Below are positions 19,310-27,685 of a DNA stretch of 64,000 bases, in pieces. Both the position numbers and the translations under genes were made by a program. Each line of letters begins with the position of its first letter. Positions within the stretch are counted from its first letter, which is position 1. This DNA comes from Propioniciclava sp. MC1595 (GTDB taxonomy: Bacteria; Actinomycetota; Actinomycetes; Propionibacteriales; Propionibacteriaceae): assembly GCF_017569205.1 (NCBI RefSeq), contig NZ_CP071870.1, positions 2,542,001 through 2,606,000 of the forward strand, read 5' to 3'. Below the pieces are notes generated by a model. The model searched no databases, was not told where the DNA came from, and saw only the letters and a list, made by a program, of their open reading frames with translations.

Positions 19310-19741
19310 TCAGCCCTCGACGGTCACGCCCATGGAACGAGCGGTGCCCTCGACGATCTTCATCGCGGCGTCCACGTCGTTGGCGTTGAGGTCGGGGAGC
19401 TTGGTGTTGGCGATCTCGCGGACCTGGTCCTTCGTGATCTTGCCGACCTTGTCCTTGTTCGGCTTGGCCGAACCCGACTTGAGGCCGGCGGCCTTCTTGA
19501 TCAGCTCGGCGGCCGGCGGCGTCTTCGTGATGAAGCTGAACGTGCGGTCCTCGTAGATCGTGATCTCGACGGGGATGACGTTGCCGCGCATGGACTCCGT
19601 CGCAGCGTTGTACGCCTTGCAGAACTCCATGATGTTGACGCCGTGCGGACCGAGGGCGGTACCGACCGGCGGGGCAGGGGTAGCCGCGCCCGCGTTCAAG
19701 GCAACCTTGACGAGCGCCGCCACCTTCTTCTTGGGAGGCAT
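19310..19741 (-). CDS. rplK: 50S ribosomal protein L11
   Basis: L11 binds the GTPase-associated region of 23S rRNA and is needed for factor response. The 143-residue protein carries the N-terminal block [20 protein letters not shown] with its conserved prolines (the thiostrepton/micrococcin-contact region is wild-type) and the C-terminal rRNA-binding domain ending [18 protein letters not shown] precedes ATG 19741. It follows nusG by 94 bp, a gap that holds a perfect 7-bp hairpin GCCCGGG/CCCGGGC (19800-19817). Confidence 0.98.
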   Translation of the reverse strand: MPPKKKVAALVKVALNAGAATPAPPVGTALGPHGVNIMEFCKAYNAATESMRGNVIPVEITIYEDRTFSFITKTPPAAELIKKAAGLKSGSAKPNKDKVGKITKDQVREIANTKLPDLNANDVDAAMKIVEGTARSMGVTVEG

Positions 19742-19835
19742 GTTGGGTCCTTATTGCTTCGTGGCACGGCCGGGACGCCGCGCCTGAGTTGGTGTTGCTG
19801 CCCGGGGTGACCCGGGCGATACGAACGCCCTCGCG

Positions 19836-20639
19836 TCAGTCCTTCTGGACCTGGGCGAAGGTGAGGTCCACGGGGGTCTCCCGCCCCAGGATCTCGACCA
19901 GTGCCTTGAGGCGCTGGTGGTTCGCATTGATCTCGGTGATGGTCGCGTGGACGCCCGAGAAGGGGCCCTGGACCACCATGACGGAGTCGCCCACCTTGAA
20001 GTCGGCGACCTCGACCTTCTTCTTCTTCGGCGTGGTCGGGCCGGACGCCGCGGCGTTGGCCTTCGCGATCGCCGCCGGGGCGAGCATCTTGACGACCTCG
20101 TCGATCGACAGCGGCACCGGCTGGCTGGCGTGCGCGACGAAGCCCGTCACGGACGGCGTCTGCCGGACCGCGGACCACGAGGCGTCCGTCAGCTCCATGC
20201 GCACCAGGACGTAGCCGGGCAGCACGGTGCGGGTGACGGTCTTGCGGGTGCCGTTGCGGGTCTCGACGACCTCCTCGGTCGGCACCACGGACTCGAAGAT
20301 GAAGTCCTCCATGCCCAGCGTCTGGATGCGGGCGTCGAGGTTATGCTTCACCCGGTTCTCCATGCCGGAGTAGGTGTGGATGACGTACCAGTCACCGAAC
20401 TCGCCGGACAGCCGCTCGCGCAGCTCGGCGACCACGGCCTCGTCGTCGGAGCCGCCGGCCTCGTCGGCCGCGGGCTCCTCGTCCTCGTCCTCGCCGAGGT
20501 TGAGCACGATGTCGTCGTCGGCGTCGGTGTCGTCGCCGAAGTCGAGGTTCAGCTCCACGTCCTCGGGAGTGATGTCCTCGATCGGACCGAGGTCGATCTC
20601 GACCTCGTCCGCGGTCACATCCTTGTCGTTCTCAGCCAT
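19836..20639 (-). CDS. nusG: Transcription termination/antitermination factor NusG
   Basis: NusG binds RNA polymerase, affects pausing and Rho action, and joins the rRNA antitermination complex. The product from ATG 20639 is 267 residues. Residues 1-78 are a strongly acidic extension rich in D and E; the NGN domain starts near [19 protein letters not shown], and the C-terminal KOW domain contains [21 protein letters not shown]. coli NusG is about 180 residues, so the acidic N-terminus and the interdomain [10 protein letters not shown] linker are additions that many actinobacteria share. It follows secE by 20 bp, the usual arrangement. Confidence 0.97.
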   Translation of the reverse strand: MAENDKDVTADEVEIDLGPIEDITPEDVELNLDFGDDTDADDDIVLNLGEDEDEEPAADEAGGSDDEAVVAELRERLSGEFGDWYVIHTYSGMENRVKHNLDARIQTLGMEDFIFESVVPTEEVVETRNGTRKTVTRTVLPGYVLVRMELTDASWSAVRQTPSVTGFVAHASQPVPLSIDEVVKMLAPAAIAKANAAASGPTTPKKKKVEVADFKVGDSVMVVQGPFSGVHATITEINANHQRLKALVEILGRETPVDLTFAQVQKD

Positions 20640-20659
20640 GCGTCTCTCGTACCTTCCGT

Positions 20660-21193
20660 CTAACCCTCGCCGAACAGCTTCAGCATCACCCAGCCGAAGC
20701 CGAGGTCGAGCAACCCAACGTACGTGATGACGATCAGCACGAACACCAGGACGGCCCAGAAGTACTGCTGGACCTGGCTCCACGTCGGCCAGACGACCTT
20801 CTTCAGTTCCTCGACCGACTCGCCCACGAACTGCACCGGGCCGGCCGGCTTGTCGGCGACGGCCTGGGCGCTGCGGCGGCGGGCCGGGGTCGGCGCCCCC
20901 TTCGCTGCGGTGGTGGCGACGGCTGCCGACTTGCGCACCGGACGCGAGCTGCGCGCCTTCTGGGCGACGCTCTCGGCGGCGGCGAGCTGGGCGGGGTCGT
21001 CCACCTCGACGGTGTCGTCATCGGCGGGGACGGGCGCCTCGTCGGCGGCCTCCAGTTCCTCGGCCTCGGTCTCGTCCGCCGCAACCTCGTAGGGCTCCGG
21101 CTCGACCAGGTCCTCACCCAACAGCTCGCCGGGGAGGTTCTGGGGGTCGTCAGGGTTCGCCACGGACTCGCGGGAGTCATCGTTGGGTGCCAC
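20660..21193 (-). CDS. secE: Preprotein translocase subunit SecE
   Basis: SecE stabilises SecY in the membrane export channel. The conserved part is the last 60 residues: the amphipathic [20 protein letters not shown] followed by one membrane helix ([21 protein letters not shown]). The first 115 residues are an acidic, then Ala/Lys/Arg-rich, low-complexity extension, making the protein 177 residues against 60-120 in most bacteria. The ATG at 21193 is accepted because the acidic frame shows normal codon use; an internal start nearer the conserved part cannot be excluded. It lies between tRNA-Trp and nusG, the classic order. Confidence 0.93.
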   Translation of the reverse strand: MAPNDDSRESVANPDDPQNLPGELLGEDLVEPEPYEVAADETEAEELEAADEAPVPADDDTVEVDDPAQLAAAESVAQKARSSRPVRKSAAVATTAAKGAPTPARRRSAQAVADKPAGPVQFVGESVEELKKVVWPTWSQVQQYFWAVLVFVLIVITYVGLLDLGFGWVMLKLFGEG

Positions 21194-21246
21194 TGCACAA
21201 CCTCACATCTGCTGATCGTTCGCCTTCCGGGCCCCGATGGGCCCAG

Positions 21247-21319
<73 letters not shown>

Positions 21320-21439
21320 TTCAGTGGTTCCCACCCTACTGCGCACCCCAGGGAGGCATGCCCGAGCAGTGGTCAGTTCCACCAAGACGGAAAGTGTACG
21401 GGTTTTCGCCCCACGCGTCGAACCGGCCCGTCAACCGGC

Positions 21440-22528
21440 TCACGGGGCCGGATCGAGGGCGACCCCGACGAACACCGGCTCGGGCACGAGCGTGACCCCG
21501 AAGCGGTCCCGGACGCCGTCGCGCACCTCGCGCGCCAGCCCCACGATGTCGGACGCCGTGGCGCCCCCGCGGTTGGTCAGGGCGAGCGTGTGCTTGGTCG
21601 ACAGGGTCGCCGGGGGCGTCCCGTACCCCTTGCCGAAGCCCGCCCGCTCGATCAGCCAGGCGGCGCTGGACTTGACCAGGCCCTCGCCCGCGGGGAACCG
21701 CGGGGCGTCCTCGGGGAGGAGGGCGGCGTCCGCCTCGGTGACGACCGGGTTGGTGAAGAAGGAACCGGCGCTCCACGTGTCGTGGTCGGCGGCGTCCAGC
21801 ACCATGCCCTTGCCCCGGCGCAGCTCGAGCACCGTGGCGCGCACGTCGGTCATCGGGGCACGCTCCCCCTGCTCGACGCCGAGGCGCCGGGCAAGCTCGG
21901 CGTACCGGATCGGCGCGCCCAGGCTGCCCTGCAGGAACTGGAAGGTCACCGACACCACCACATAGCGGCCCGGTTCGGCCTTGAATCGGCTGTGCCGGTA
22001 GGAGAAGTCGCAGTCGGCGTTCGCGAAGGTGCGGTACTGCCGGGTGCTGCGGTCCCAGGTGCGGACGCTCCAGATGGTCTGGGCGACCTCCTGGCCGTAC
22101 GCACCGACGTTCTGGATGGGGGTCGACCCCACGGCGCCCGGGATGCCCGAGAGCGCCTCGACGCCGATGTAGCCGCGGGCGACGGTCCAGGCGACGAAGT
22201 AGTCCCAGTTCTCCCCGGCCTGGACCTCGACGAGCATGCCGCCGCAGGACGCGGCGTCCTCGATGCCACCGGTTGCGTCGGCGTCGATCTCGCAGAAGGA
22301 GCCGCCGTCGTCGGAGATCCCCTTCGTGGCCACGTGCACGACGACCCCGTCGAAGCCGGCGTCGGCGACGACGACGTTGGACCCGCCGGAGAGGACGAGG
22401 ACGGGCTCACCCGCGGCGTCCGCCTCGGAGACCGCGGCGACGAGCTCGTCAGTGGTGGTGGCCTCCACCCAGCGACGGGCGGGGCCGCCGACGCGCAGGG
22501 TGGTGTGGTCGGCGAGCAGCTCAGTCAA
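21440..22528 (-). CDS. murB: UDP-N-acetylenolpyruvoylglucosamine reductase
   Basis: MurB is the cytoplasmic FAD enzyme that reduces UDP-GlcNAc-enolpyruvate to UDP-MurNAc with NADPH. The 362-residue protein has the FAD-binding SGGSNVVV, LSGIPGAVGSTPIQNVGAYG, and the catalytic-serine motif SAGSFFTNPVV, with a C-terminal LVPEPVFVG. The long insertion and the S-FF-NP motif fit the type I family. Its start overlaps the stop of hadB-like by 8 bp. The hadA-hadB-murB-tRNA-secE order is conserved in part among actinobacteria. Confidence 0.95.
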   Translation of the reverse strand: MTELLADHTTLRVGGPARRWVEATTTDELVAAVSEADAAGEPVLVLSGGSNVVVADAGFDGVVVHVATKGISDDGGSFCEIDADATGGIEDAASCGGMLVEVQAGENWDYFVAWTVARGYIGVEALSGIPGAVGSTPIQNVGAYGQEVAQTIWSVRTWDRSTRQYRTFANADCDFSYRHSRFKAEPGRYVVVSVTFQFLQGSLGAPIRYAELARRLGVEQGERAPMTDVRATVLELRRGKGMVLDAADHDTWSAGSFFTNPVVTEADAALLPEDAPRFPAGEGLVKSSAAWLIERAGFGKGYGTPPATLSTKHTLALTNRGGATASDIVGLAREVRDGVRDRFGVTLVPEPVFVGVALDPAP

Positions 22529-22937
22529 GGCGCACCTCGGCGGTGGCCGACCCCAGCACCTTGGTCTCGCCGAGCAGGGCGTCGATCGCGATGGTGGCGA
22601 TGCCGTCGGCGATAGCCTTCACGGTGCCGGTGACCTGGACCTCGACGCCGGTGTCGTCGTCGGGAACGGGCACGGGCTTGGTGAACCGGACGCCGTAGGC
22701 CACGACACGCTCGGGGTCGCCCACCCAGTCGGTGACGACGCGGAGGGCGCGGCCCATGGTGAGCATGCCGTGGGCGATGACCGACTCGAGGTTGAGGCGG
22801 GCCGCGGACCGGTCGGACCAGTGGATCGGGTTGAAGTCGCCCGACGCGCCGGCGTAGCGGACGAGGTCGGCGCGGGTGAAGACCAGGGTCAGCGGGGGCA
22901 GCTGGGTGCCGACCTCGGGGGCGTGGAAGTCCGTCAT
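22521..22937 (-). CDS. MaoC-like (3R)-hydroxyacyl dehydratase subunit B
   Basis: A 138-residue hot-dog fold protein. The catalytic signature DFNPIHWSD with Asp and His is present, followed by AHGMLTMG, as in hydratase 2 and mycobacterial HadB. It would remove water from (3R)-hydroxyacyl thioesters in fatty acid synthesis or acyl-CoA metabolism, probably as a heterodimer with the adjacent HadA-like protein, which lacks these residues. ATG 22937 overlaps the upstream stop by 4 bp (ATGA). The substrate is not known; mycolic acids are unlikely in this organism. Confidence 0.85.
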   Translation of the reverse strand: MTDFHAPEVGTQLPPLTLVFTRADLVRYAGASGDFNPIHWSDRSAARLNLESVIAHGMLTMGRALRVVTDWVGDPERVVAYGVRFTKPVPVPDDDTGVEVQVTGTVKAIADGIATIAIDALLGETKVLGSATAEVRLD

Positions 22938-23359
22938 GCCGTCGCCTCCTGCGGCCAGGTGTGGAGCAGCGTCGAGATGGCGTGGCACAGGGTCTCACCC
23001 GCAACGTCCAGGGCGACGGAGACCGTGACGAACGCGGTGTTGCCGCGGGCGCGCACCTTGTCGATCGACAGGGTGGCGGTCACGGCGTCGCCGGCGCGCA
23101 GCTGCCGGGCCCACTCGAAGCGCTGGTCGGCGTGGATCGTCTGGGAGAGCTTCATGTCCAGCTCGGCGTCACCGAACAGGTTGCCCCACGCCTTCGCTGC
23201 CAGCACGGCGGCGAAGGTCGGCGGGGCCACCGGGGACTCGCCGCGGTAGGCCGGGTTGTCGTCCCCCAACGCGTCGGCGAACTCGGCGATCTTCTCGCGG
23301 CTCACCAGGTACGGCTCCGTGGGCGGGTACGTGCGCCCCACGTGTGCGTCGCTGATCAT
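22934..23359 (-). CDS. MaoC N-terminal-domain protein (HadA-like, UPF0336)
   Basis: A 141-residue FAS1-type/MaoC N-terminal dehydratase-domain protein, with YPPTEPYLVSREKIAEFADA and VAPPTFAAVLA, typical of the HadA/HadC side of hydroxyacyl dehydratases. These subunits lack the catalytic Asp/His and shape the substrate tunnel. The 4-bp overlap with the catalytic partner argues for a stoichiometric complex. Divergent from the mshA-like gene across a 35-bp gap, which must contain both promoters or start regions. Confidence 0.82.
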   Translation of the reverse strand: MISDAHVGRTYPPTEPYLVSREKIAEFADALGDDNPAYRGESPVAPPTFAAVLAAKAWGNLFGDAELDMKLSQTIHADQRFEWARQLRAGDAVTATLSIDKVRARGNTAFVTVSVALDVAGETLCHAISTLLHTWPQEATA

Positions 23360-23394
23360 GGTCGCAGGCTATCGCGTGCGACTAGGTTGTCGCC

Positions 23395-24609
23395 GTGAGC
23401 CTGCGGTTGCTGTTCGTGTCGATGCACACCTCCCCCGCCTCCTCGCCGGGCGCCGGCGACGCGGGCGGGATGAACGTCGTCGAGCTGCACCAGGCGCAGG
23501 CCCTGGCCGCCCTGGGCCACACCGTCGACATCGTGACGCGGCGCTCGGCGCCCGACCAGCCGGACGTGACGGACCTGGGCGGGGGCGTCCGGCTGCTGCA
23601 CGTCACGGCGGGGCCGGAGGGCGACCTCGCCAAGAGCGCCATCGACGCCCACATCGGCGCGTTCTCGGCCGGGCTGGCGGCACTCGGGCCCTACGACCTG
23701 GTGCAGTCGCACCACTGGATGTCGGGGGTCGCCGCGATCCCCGTGGCGCGGGCGTGGGACGTCGCGCACGTGCAGAGCTTCCACTCGGTCGCGGCCCATC
23801 CGGGTTCGCCGCTGTCGGAGGGCGAGCCGCCCGAGTCGGGCGCACGCGTGGCCGGCGAGGCGCTCATCGCGCGCGAGTCGGACGCCATCATCGCGGTCTC
23901 CACCGCCGAGGCCCGCACGGTCGTGGAGCGCTGCGGCGCCGACCCGGCGCGCGTGGTCGTCATCCCGCCCGGGGTCGACCTGGACGTGTTCCGGCCGGCG
24001 GGGCCGGGCGAGCGGAGTCCGGCGTGCCCGTGGTGCGGCTCGCGGGCCGGCTACGTGCTGATGGCCGCCCGGCTGCAGCCGCTGAAGGGCGGCGACCTGG
24101 CGATCCGGGCGATGGCCGAACTGCCGGCGTCCGTGCGCCCCGACCTGGTGGTGGCCGGCGACGTCAGCCACGACTTCGCCGACTACCGCGCCGAGGTGGA
24201 GGCCCTGATCGACGAGCTCGGCATGCGCAACCACGTGCACTTCGTCGGCGCCCAGTCGCGGTCCGACCTCGCCGCGCTGATGCGGCACAGCCAGGCGCTG
24301 CTGGTCCCCTCGCACTCGGAGACCTTCGGGCTGGTCGCGCTCGAGGGCGCGGCGTCCGGGGTGCCGGTGCTGGCCTCGTCGACCGGCGGGCTGCGGGAGG
24401 TGGTCGTCCACGAGGAGACCGGCTACCTGATGCAGGACCGCGACCCCGCCCGGTGGGGGCGCTGCCTGTCGGAGCTCCTCGCCAACGAACCGCTGCGCGC
24501 CCGCATGGGCGTCATCGCCCGCGTGCACGCGCGCCGGTTCGCGTGGGGCGACATCGGCGTCCGGCTGGGGGCGGCCTACGAGCGGATCGCGGCCGCGCAC
24601 CGGGCCTGA
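23395..24609 (+). CDS. mshA: MshA-like glycosyltransferase (family 4)
   Basis: A 404-residue GT-B glycosyltransferase. The N-terminal SMHTSPASSPGAGDAGGMNV is the signature of D-inositol-3-phosphate glycosyltransferase, which joins UDP-GlcNAc and inositol phosphate in the first step of mycothiol synthesis. The C-terminal donor domain has RLQPLKGGDLAIRA and PSHSETFGLVALEGAASGVP with the usual ExxxxGxP pattern. Start GTG 23395. Residues 211-214 are CPWC, an insertion next to the interdomain linker not typical of MshA as I know it. No other mycothiol gene is in the window, so a different inositol- or sugar-acceptor cannot be excluded. Confidence 0.8.
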   Translation: MSLRLLFVSMHTSPASSPGAGDAGGMNVVELHQAQALAALGHTVDIVTRRSAPDQPDVTDLGGGVRLLHVTAGPEGDLAKSAIDAHIGAFSAGLAALGPYDLVQSHHWMSGVAAIPVARAWDVAHVQSFHSVAAHPGSPLSEGEPPESGARVAGEALIARESDAIIAVSTAEARTVVERCGADPARVVVIPPGVDLDVFRPAGPGERSPACPWCGSRAGYVLMAARLQPLKGGDLAIRAMAELPASVRPDLVVAGDVSHDFADYRAEVEALIDELGMRNHVHFVGAQSRSDLAALMRHSQALLVPSHSETFGLVALEGAASGVPVLASSTGGLREVVVHEETGYLMQDRDPARWGRCLSELLANEPLRARMGVIARVHARRFAWGDIGVRLGAAYERIAAAHRA

Positions 24610-24626
24610 ACTCCCTGAAGCACACG

Positions 24627-24662
24627 GAGAACGGGCCGCCCCAGCAGGGACGGCCCGTTCTC
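24627..24662. terminator. Bidirectional terminator between mshA and rpmG
   Basis: A perfect 12-bp stem GAGAACGGGCCG/CGGCCCGTTCTC with a 12-nt loop lies between two converging genes. Confidence 0.8.
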
Positions 24663-24673
24663 GAAGAATCAGG

Positions 24674-24844
24674 TCAGCGGGTCTCGCGGTGCGCGGTGTG
24701 CTTCTTGCACTTGAAGCAGAACTTCTTCAGCTCGAGGCGGTCGGGGTCGTTGCGCTTGTTCTTCTTGGTGATGTAGTTGCGCTCCTTGCACTCGGTGCAG
24801 GCGAGCGTGATCTTCGGGCGGATGTCGCCGGACTTCTTGGCCAT
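24674..24844 (-). CDS. rpmG: 50S ribosomal protein L33 (zinc-binding type)
   Basis: A 56-residue protein beginning [20 protein letters not shown] and ending [11 protein letters not shown]. The pairs CTEC and CFKC make it the zinc-binding C+ paralogue. ATG 24844 is preceded by AAGGAGGG. The tRNA-Met gene lies immediately upstream on the same strand. Actinobacteria usually hold a second, cysteine-free L33 used under zinc limitation, not seen in this window. Confidence 0.96.
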   Translation of the reverse strand: MAKKSGDIRPKITLACTECKERNYITKKNKRNDPDRLELKKFCFKCKKHTAHRETR

Positions 24845-24881
24845 GACAGCCCTCCTTGAACTCGAAACTACGAACGATCGG

Positions 24882-24954
24882 TAGCGGAGACGGGACTCGA
24901 ACCCGTGACACAGCGATTATGAGCCGCTTGCTCTACCACCTGAGCTACCCCGCC
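24882..24954 (-). tRNA. trnM: tRNA-Met (CAT)
   Basis: A 73-nt cloverleaf with acceptor GGCGGGG paired to CTCCGCT (two G-U pairs), D-arm GCTCAGGTGGTAGAGC, anticodon CAT in GGCTCATAATC and T-arm CGGGTTCGAGTCCCG. The first acceptor pair is G-U rather than the mismatch typical of initiator tRNA, so it is probably elongator Met; a CAT tRNA modified to read Ile cannot be excluded by eye. Confidence 0.92.
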
Positions 24955-24981
24955 GACAGCCGTCGGCGGACCGGCGACCAG

Positions 24982-25054
24982 AGCCCCCATGCGGAATCGA
25001 ACCGCAGACCTTCTCCTTACCATGGAGACGCTCTGCCTACTGAGCTATAGGGGC
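24982..25054 (-). tRNA. trnT: tRNA-Thr (GGT)
   Basis: A 73-nt cloverleaf: acceptor GCCCCTA/TGGGGGC, D-arm GCTCAGTAGGCAGAGC, anticodon GGT in the loop ATGGTAA, and T-arm GCGGTTCGATTCCGC. It reads ACC and ACT codons. It lies 27 bp upstream of tRNA-Met and is probably cotranscribed with it and rpmG. Confidence 0.95.
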
Positions 25055-25139
25055 CAGACAGCGGAGAACAACCTACAACAGGTGCGGGCCGTTCCCCAAA
25101 TCGGTGCCGCTCGGACGCCGGGGCGTCCGGAAGCACCAA

Positions 25140-25159
25140 GGCCCGGCATCAGCCGGGCC
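25140..25159 (-). terminator. Hairpin after tRNA-Tyr
   Basis: A perfect 8-bp stem GGCCCGGC/GCCGGGCC with loop ATCA directly follows the tRNA-Tyr 3' end on the minus strand. An adjacent pair GGACGCC/GGCGTCC (25116-25129) forms another small inverted repeat. Confidence 0.5.
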
Positions 25160-25162
25160 CTG

Positions 25163-25244
25163 TGGCAGGTGAAGGATTCGAACCTTCGAAGGCATTGCCG
25201 ACGGTTTTACAGACCGCTCCCTTTGGCCGCTCGGGCAACCTGCC
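25163..25244 (-). tRNA. trnY: tRNA-Tyr (GTA)
   Basis: An 82-nt class II tRNA with a long variable arm: acceptor GGCAGGT/ACCTGCC, anticodon GTA in GGTCTGTAAAACC, variable loop around GTCGGCAATGCCTTCGAA, T-arm AGGTTCGAATCCT. Divergent from yajQ. Confidence 0.95.
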
Positions 25245-25313
25245 ATGCTGATTGCTCAGCGGGGAGATACTCTAGCAAGCCCTCCGCCCGTCCTTCCAAA
25301 TCGAGAGGTAACC

Positions 25314-25805
25314 ATGGCATCCGACAGCTCGTTCGACGTGGTCAGCAAGTTCGACGCCCAGGAGGTCGAGAACGCGATCAACATGGCGGCCAAGGAGGTC
25401 GGGCAGCGCTTCGACTTCAAGGGCACCGACTCCTCGATCCGCAAGTCGGGCGACCACATCGAGATGGAGTCCAACGGCGAGGAGCGTGTGAAGGCGGTCC
25501 TGGACGTGTTCCAGAGCAAGCTGATCAAGCGCGGCATCTCCCTGAAGCAGCTGGACGCCGGTGAGCCCCGGCTGTCGGGCAAGGTCTGGAAGATCACGGC
25601 GTCCATGCAGGCCGGCATCAGCCAGGACAACGCCAAGAAGATCGCCAAGCTGATCCGCGACGAGGGCCCCAAGGGCGTCAAGACCCAGATCCAGGGCGAC
25701 GAACTGCGCGTCTCGAGCAAGAAGCGCGACGACCTGCAGGCGGTGCAGAAGCTGATCCGCGACGCCGACTACGACTTCGCGGTGCAGTTCACCAACTACC
25801 GCTGA
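25314..25805 (+). CDS. YajQ family nucleotide-binding protein
   Basis: A 163-residue protein of the YajQ family, some members of which bind cyclic di-GMP and act as regulators while others bind tRNA or rRNA in vitro. It begins [25 protein letters not shown], has [10 protein letters not shown] and the C-terminal [25 protein letters not shown] block. ATG 25314 follows GAGAGGTAACC. Length and motifs match the family. It is probably first in a short run with the truncated gene at 25810 and DUF2461 gene. Confidence 0.92.
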   Translation: MASDSSFDVVSKFDAQEVENAINMAAKEVGQRFDFKGTDSSIRKSGDHIEMESNGEERVKAVLDVFQSKLIKRGISLKQLDAGEPRLSGKVWKITASMQAGISQDNAKKIAKLIRDEGPKGVKTQIQGDELRVSSKKRDDLQAVQKLIRDADYDFAVQFTNYR

Positions 25806-25809
25806 CCGC

Positions 25810-25992
25810 GTGCGGCTCTGGTCGCTGGACCCGGCCCACCTGGACCGTCAGGGGCTGGTGGCGTGCTGGCGCGAGGCCCTGCTGGCGCAGGCGGTCCTGG
25901 CCGGACGAACGCGCGGCTACCGGCACCACCCCCAGCTCGAGCGGTTCCGCGTCATGCCCGGGCCGGTCGAGCCCTGGGAGCGCCACGGCTAG
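25810..25992 (+). pseudogene. Truncated pyrimidine-dimer DNA glycosylase (Pyr_excise) remnant
   Basis: Sixty residues from GTG 25810 read MRLWSLDPAHLDRQGLVACW then REALLAQAVLAGRTRGYRHH PQLERFR, the N-terminus of the T4 endonuclease V-like pyrimidine-dimer DNA glycosylase family, including the Arg/Trp-rich opening and the RTRGYRHHPQLERF block. Family members usually run to about 150 residues or more; here the similarity stops after LERFR and the frame ends 15 codons later. The next gene starts 11 bp beyond. I see no continuation in other frames, so this is a deletion remnant or a very short variant. Confidence 0.65.
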
Positions 25993-26002
25993 GCTCGGGC
26001 GC

Positions 26003-26629
26003 ATGTTCACCGGGTTCCCCGAGGCCGCCCTGCACTTCTACGACCGGCTCGAGCTGGAGAACACCCGCGAGTACTTCACGGCGTACCGCCACGTCTACGA
26101 CGAGGCGGTACGCGGCCCGATCGTCGCGCTCGCCGAGGAGCTGGAGGCCGAGTTCGGCCCGGCCAAGGTGTTCCGGCCGAACCGGGACGTGCGGTTCCGC
26201 GCCGACAAGTCGCCCTACAAGACCCACCAGGGCGCGTTCGTGCGGGTGGGCGAGGCCCTGGGCTACTACGTCGAGGTCTCCTCGTCTGGGGTGCGCGCGG
26301 GCGTCGGTTTCTACCGCGCCGATCCCGACCGGCTCGCCGCCTACCGCTCGGCGGTGGCCGGGCCGGCCGGCGACGTCCTCGCCCGGCTCGTCGCGGACGC
26401 CGTGGGTTCGGGCCTGGTCCTCACCGGGGACACCCTCAAGACCGCGCCGCGCGGTCATGACCGCGACCACCCGCGCATCGACCTGCTGCGTCACCGGTCG
26501 CTGACGCTGATGCGCGACCACGGGTTCGCCCCGATCATCCACACCCCCGAGATCCTCGACCGGGTGCGCGCGGACTGGCGCGCGGGGCGTCCGGTCGTGG
26601 AGTGGCTGGAGGGCGCGCTCGCCGTCTGA
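26003..26629 (+). CDS. DUF2461 family protein
   Basis: A 208-residue protein of the DUF2461 (TIGR02453) family, function unknown. It shows the family pattern: FPEAALHFYDRLELENTREYF near the start, FRPNRDVRFRADKSPYKTHQG, the GVGFYRADPDRLAAYR helix and late LTGDTLKTAPRGHDRDHPRIDLLRHRSL. Soluble, no signal peptide. It starts 11 bp after the truncated glycosylase and converges on the DUF1349 gene. Nothing in the context points to a role. Confidence 0.85.
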   Translation: MFTGFPEAALHFYDRLELENTREYFTAYRHVYDEAVRGPIVALAEELEAEFGPAKVFRPNRDVRFRADKSPYKTHQGAFVRVGEALGYYVEVSSSGVRAGVGFYRADPDRLAAYRSAVAGPAGDVLARLVADAVGSGLVLTGDTLKTAPRGHDRDHPRIDLLRHRSLTLMRDHGFAPIIHTPEILDRVRADWRAGRPVVEWLEGALAV

Positions 26630-26634
26630 CCCGC

Positions 26635-27222
26635 TCAGCCGTGGAGCGCCGCGTCGGCGGGCCCCGTCGCCCACCGCGTGAAGCGAACCACCAGCCCGGC
26701 GCGGGTGGGGGCACAGCAGTACGGCCCCGCCTCGACGGCCGCGTCGGCGGGGAACGGCGCCACCCGCACCAGCCGCAGCGGCTCGCCCGCGATCCCGGCC
26801 CGGATGGTCACGGCGTCCCCCGAGCGGGAGGCCCGCACGGTGACGCTCCTCCCGACCCACGCGGGCACCGGCCCGACCGACCAGTCGCTGACCGGGTTCG
26901 TCACCACCGCACCCACCTGCGGGACGCCGTCGGCCACCTCGACCCCGGCCTTGATCCAGCGGTCCTCGGCCGCGCGCAGCAGCACGCCGGCCTGGTCGAA
27001 CTGTTCGGCGTAGTCGACCACGAAGGTGACCTCGACCGCGGCGTCCTGCGGGAGGGGCGCCAGCAGCCCGTGCTCGGAGTCGTGCGTGAACCCGTAGGAC
27101 GTGACCCGCCACGCGTCGCTGCCCTCGACAGCCCCGACCACCAGGGCACCGCCCTCGACGACCACGGACGCCGGCGCGTGCGTCCACTCCCCCACGGCCC
27201 AGTCCACCGGAGTCATGTCCAT
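26635..27222 (-). CDS. DUF1349 domain protein
   Basis: A 195-residue single-domain protein of the DUF1349 family (concanavalin A-like beta-sandwich; a yeast homologue is called regulation of enolase 1). Typical features are DYAEQFDQAGVLLRAAEDRWIKAGVE and the late PYCCAPTRAGLVVRFTRW. No signal peptide. The ATG at 27222 is used; a second ATG two codons later would do equally well, and neither has a strong ribosome-binding site. Divergent from the membrane protein gene at 27248 across 25 bp. Function unknown; a carbohydrate-binding role is only suggested by the fold. Confidence 0.8.
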   Translation of the reverse strand: MDMTPVDWAVGEWTHAPASVVVEGGALVVGAVEGSDAWRVTSYGFTHDSEHGLLAPLPQDAAVEVTFVVDYAEQFDQAGVLLRAAEDRWIKAGVEVADGVPQVGAVVTNPVSDWSVGPVPAWVGRSVTVRASRSGDAVTIRAGIAGEPLRLVRVAPFPADAAVEAGPYCCAPTRAGLVVRFTRWATGPADAALHG

Positions 27223-27247
27223 GGCGCCAGCATGGCAGGCTGGGGGC

Positions 27248-27685
27248 ATGACGCCGACCGAGTTGACCCCCGCCCGCGCGAACGTGGCCCAGGCCGCCGT
27301 CATGGGCCTGACCACCGTCGCGTGGTACGCCCTGCCCGACCTGATCCGGTCCCGTGCCGCGCGGACCGTGCTGAAGACCGGCCTGCTCACCGCCGGCGGC
27401 GTCGGCTGGGTGCTCGCCCGGCCGCAGAAGGCGGCGCCGACCGGGCCGCAGGGCCCTGACGCCTTCGACGAGGTCTTCGAGGCCGTGCGCACCGAGCCGG
27501 CGAAGTCGGCGGCCGTCGGGGCCGCCATCGTCGGGCTGACCACCGCGTTCTCGATCGCCGGGGAGAAGGCGATCTTCCGGTTCGGCGAGAAGCGCCGCGC
27601 GCGGGGCGCCACCGGTGCGCACACCGTGCCCGCGCTCGTGCTGGGGGCTCTGGGCGCCGCCTCGGCGGCCGTCCCGCTCCCGTGA
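27248..27685 (+). CDS. Small membrane protein of unknown function
   Basis: A 145-residue protein with about three or four hydrophobic segments (around residues 12-30, 42-58, 88-106 and 127-142), short basic loops and the motif GEKAIFRFGEKRRARG. I do not recognise a named family. The stop overlaps the GTG of the exonuclease III gene by 4 bp, so the two are translationally coupled. Confidence 0.7.
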   Translation: MTPTELTPARANVAQAAVMGLTTVAWYALPDLIRSRAARTVLKTGLLTAGGVGWVLARPQKAAPTGPQGPDAFDEVFEAVRTEPAKSAAVGAAIVGLTTAFSIAGEKAIFRFGEKRRARGATGAHTVPALVLGALGAASAAVPLP

